Assembly: GCA_031288215.1 (NCBI GenBank)
Contig: JAITRV010000121.1
Location: 1 to 6,083 of the forward strand
DNA: 6,083 nucleotides
Origin: Spirochaetaceae bacterium
GTDB taxonomy: Bacteria > Spirochaetota > Spirochaetia > Treponematales > Breznakiellaceae
Direction of reading: 5' to 3'
Part shown: positions 5,988 to 6,083 of the stretch, piece after piece
How the letters are laid out: every line of letters starts with the position of its first letter
Position numbering within the stretch: the first letter of the stretch is position 1
The notes under the pieces: generated by a model
What the model saw: the letters and a program-made list of their open reading frames with translations, nothing else
What the model was told of the DNA's origin: nothing
Databases searched by the model: none
Position numbers and translations under genes: made by a program

Positions 5988-6083
5988 ATCTCGCAGTTAG
6001 CGGTTCATAGATGGTAAACACGAAAAACAATGCGCCATACCACGCCGGACCGGAGTCCGCCGCCATCGGACCCGTGGCCCAGG
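5988..6083. other. Non-coding end of window with a repeat-like segment and hairpin
   Basis: AGCGGTTCAT (5999-6008) also occurs at 357-366, at the edge of the long inverted repeat. It is followed in the same order by GGTAAAC (6013-6019; also 403-409), ACAAT (6027-6031; also 422-426) and the hairpin CGGAC-CGGA-GTCCG (6046-6059), comparable to the one at 446-460. This suggests a second, shorter copy of the same dispersed repeat. The hairpin has no T-tract within the window, so I do not call a terminator. No gene start is evident. Confidence 0.45.

Overview
The window looks like chromosomal DNA of a spirochaete of the Treponema lineage, probably a GC-rich, repeat-bearing relative. Three things point there. 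The alanyl-tRNA synthetase is a 594-residue minimal form that lacks both the beta-barrel between its core and editing domain and the C-terminal C-Ala domain, a form I know from Borrelia and Treponema. The gene order alaS, exported SurA/PpiC-like protein, nusB matches what I recall of the Treponema pallidum TP1017-TP1015 region. The Shine-Dalgarno signals are weak. The coding DNA is clearly GC-rich, more so than I recall for the cultured termite-gut treponemes, so I do not name a genus with confidence.

Layout. Positions 1-540 are non-coding and full of repeats: a nested inverted-repeat element (about 1-208), a GC-rich spacer (209-312) with no recognisable gene, and a long, nearly perfect inverted repeat (53-bp arms at 313-365 and 476-528 around a 110-bp centre). 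A good sigma-70 type promoter (542-570) follows and would start alaS mRNA at or within about two bases of the ATG at 579. alaS runs 579-2363. A 176-bp gap (2364-2539) with a small stem-loop and a 10-bp tandem repeat leads to a tight three-gene cluster on the same strand: the exported SurA/PpiC-like protein (2540-3604), nusB (3608-4243) and a membrane-anchored TPR-type protein (4251-5987), with gaps of 3 and 7 bp. The last 96 bp are non-coding and resemble part of the upstream repeat region.

Function. The genes combine translation (AlaRS), transcription antitermination for rRNA operons (NusB) and two envelope proteins: a periplasmic chaperone-like protein and a membrane-tethered helical-repeat protein. 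The spacing suggests one transcript for the last three. No phage, CRISPR, defence or metabolic island is visible. The unusual content is in the repeats: the 53-bp inverted repeat before alaS, a recurring short block pattern ending in a GGACC/GGTCC hairpin in the intergenic regions, and a Gly/Arg-rich insertion in NusB encoded by three imperfect tandem repeats of about 36 bp.
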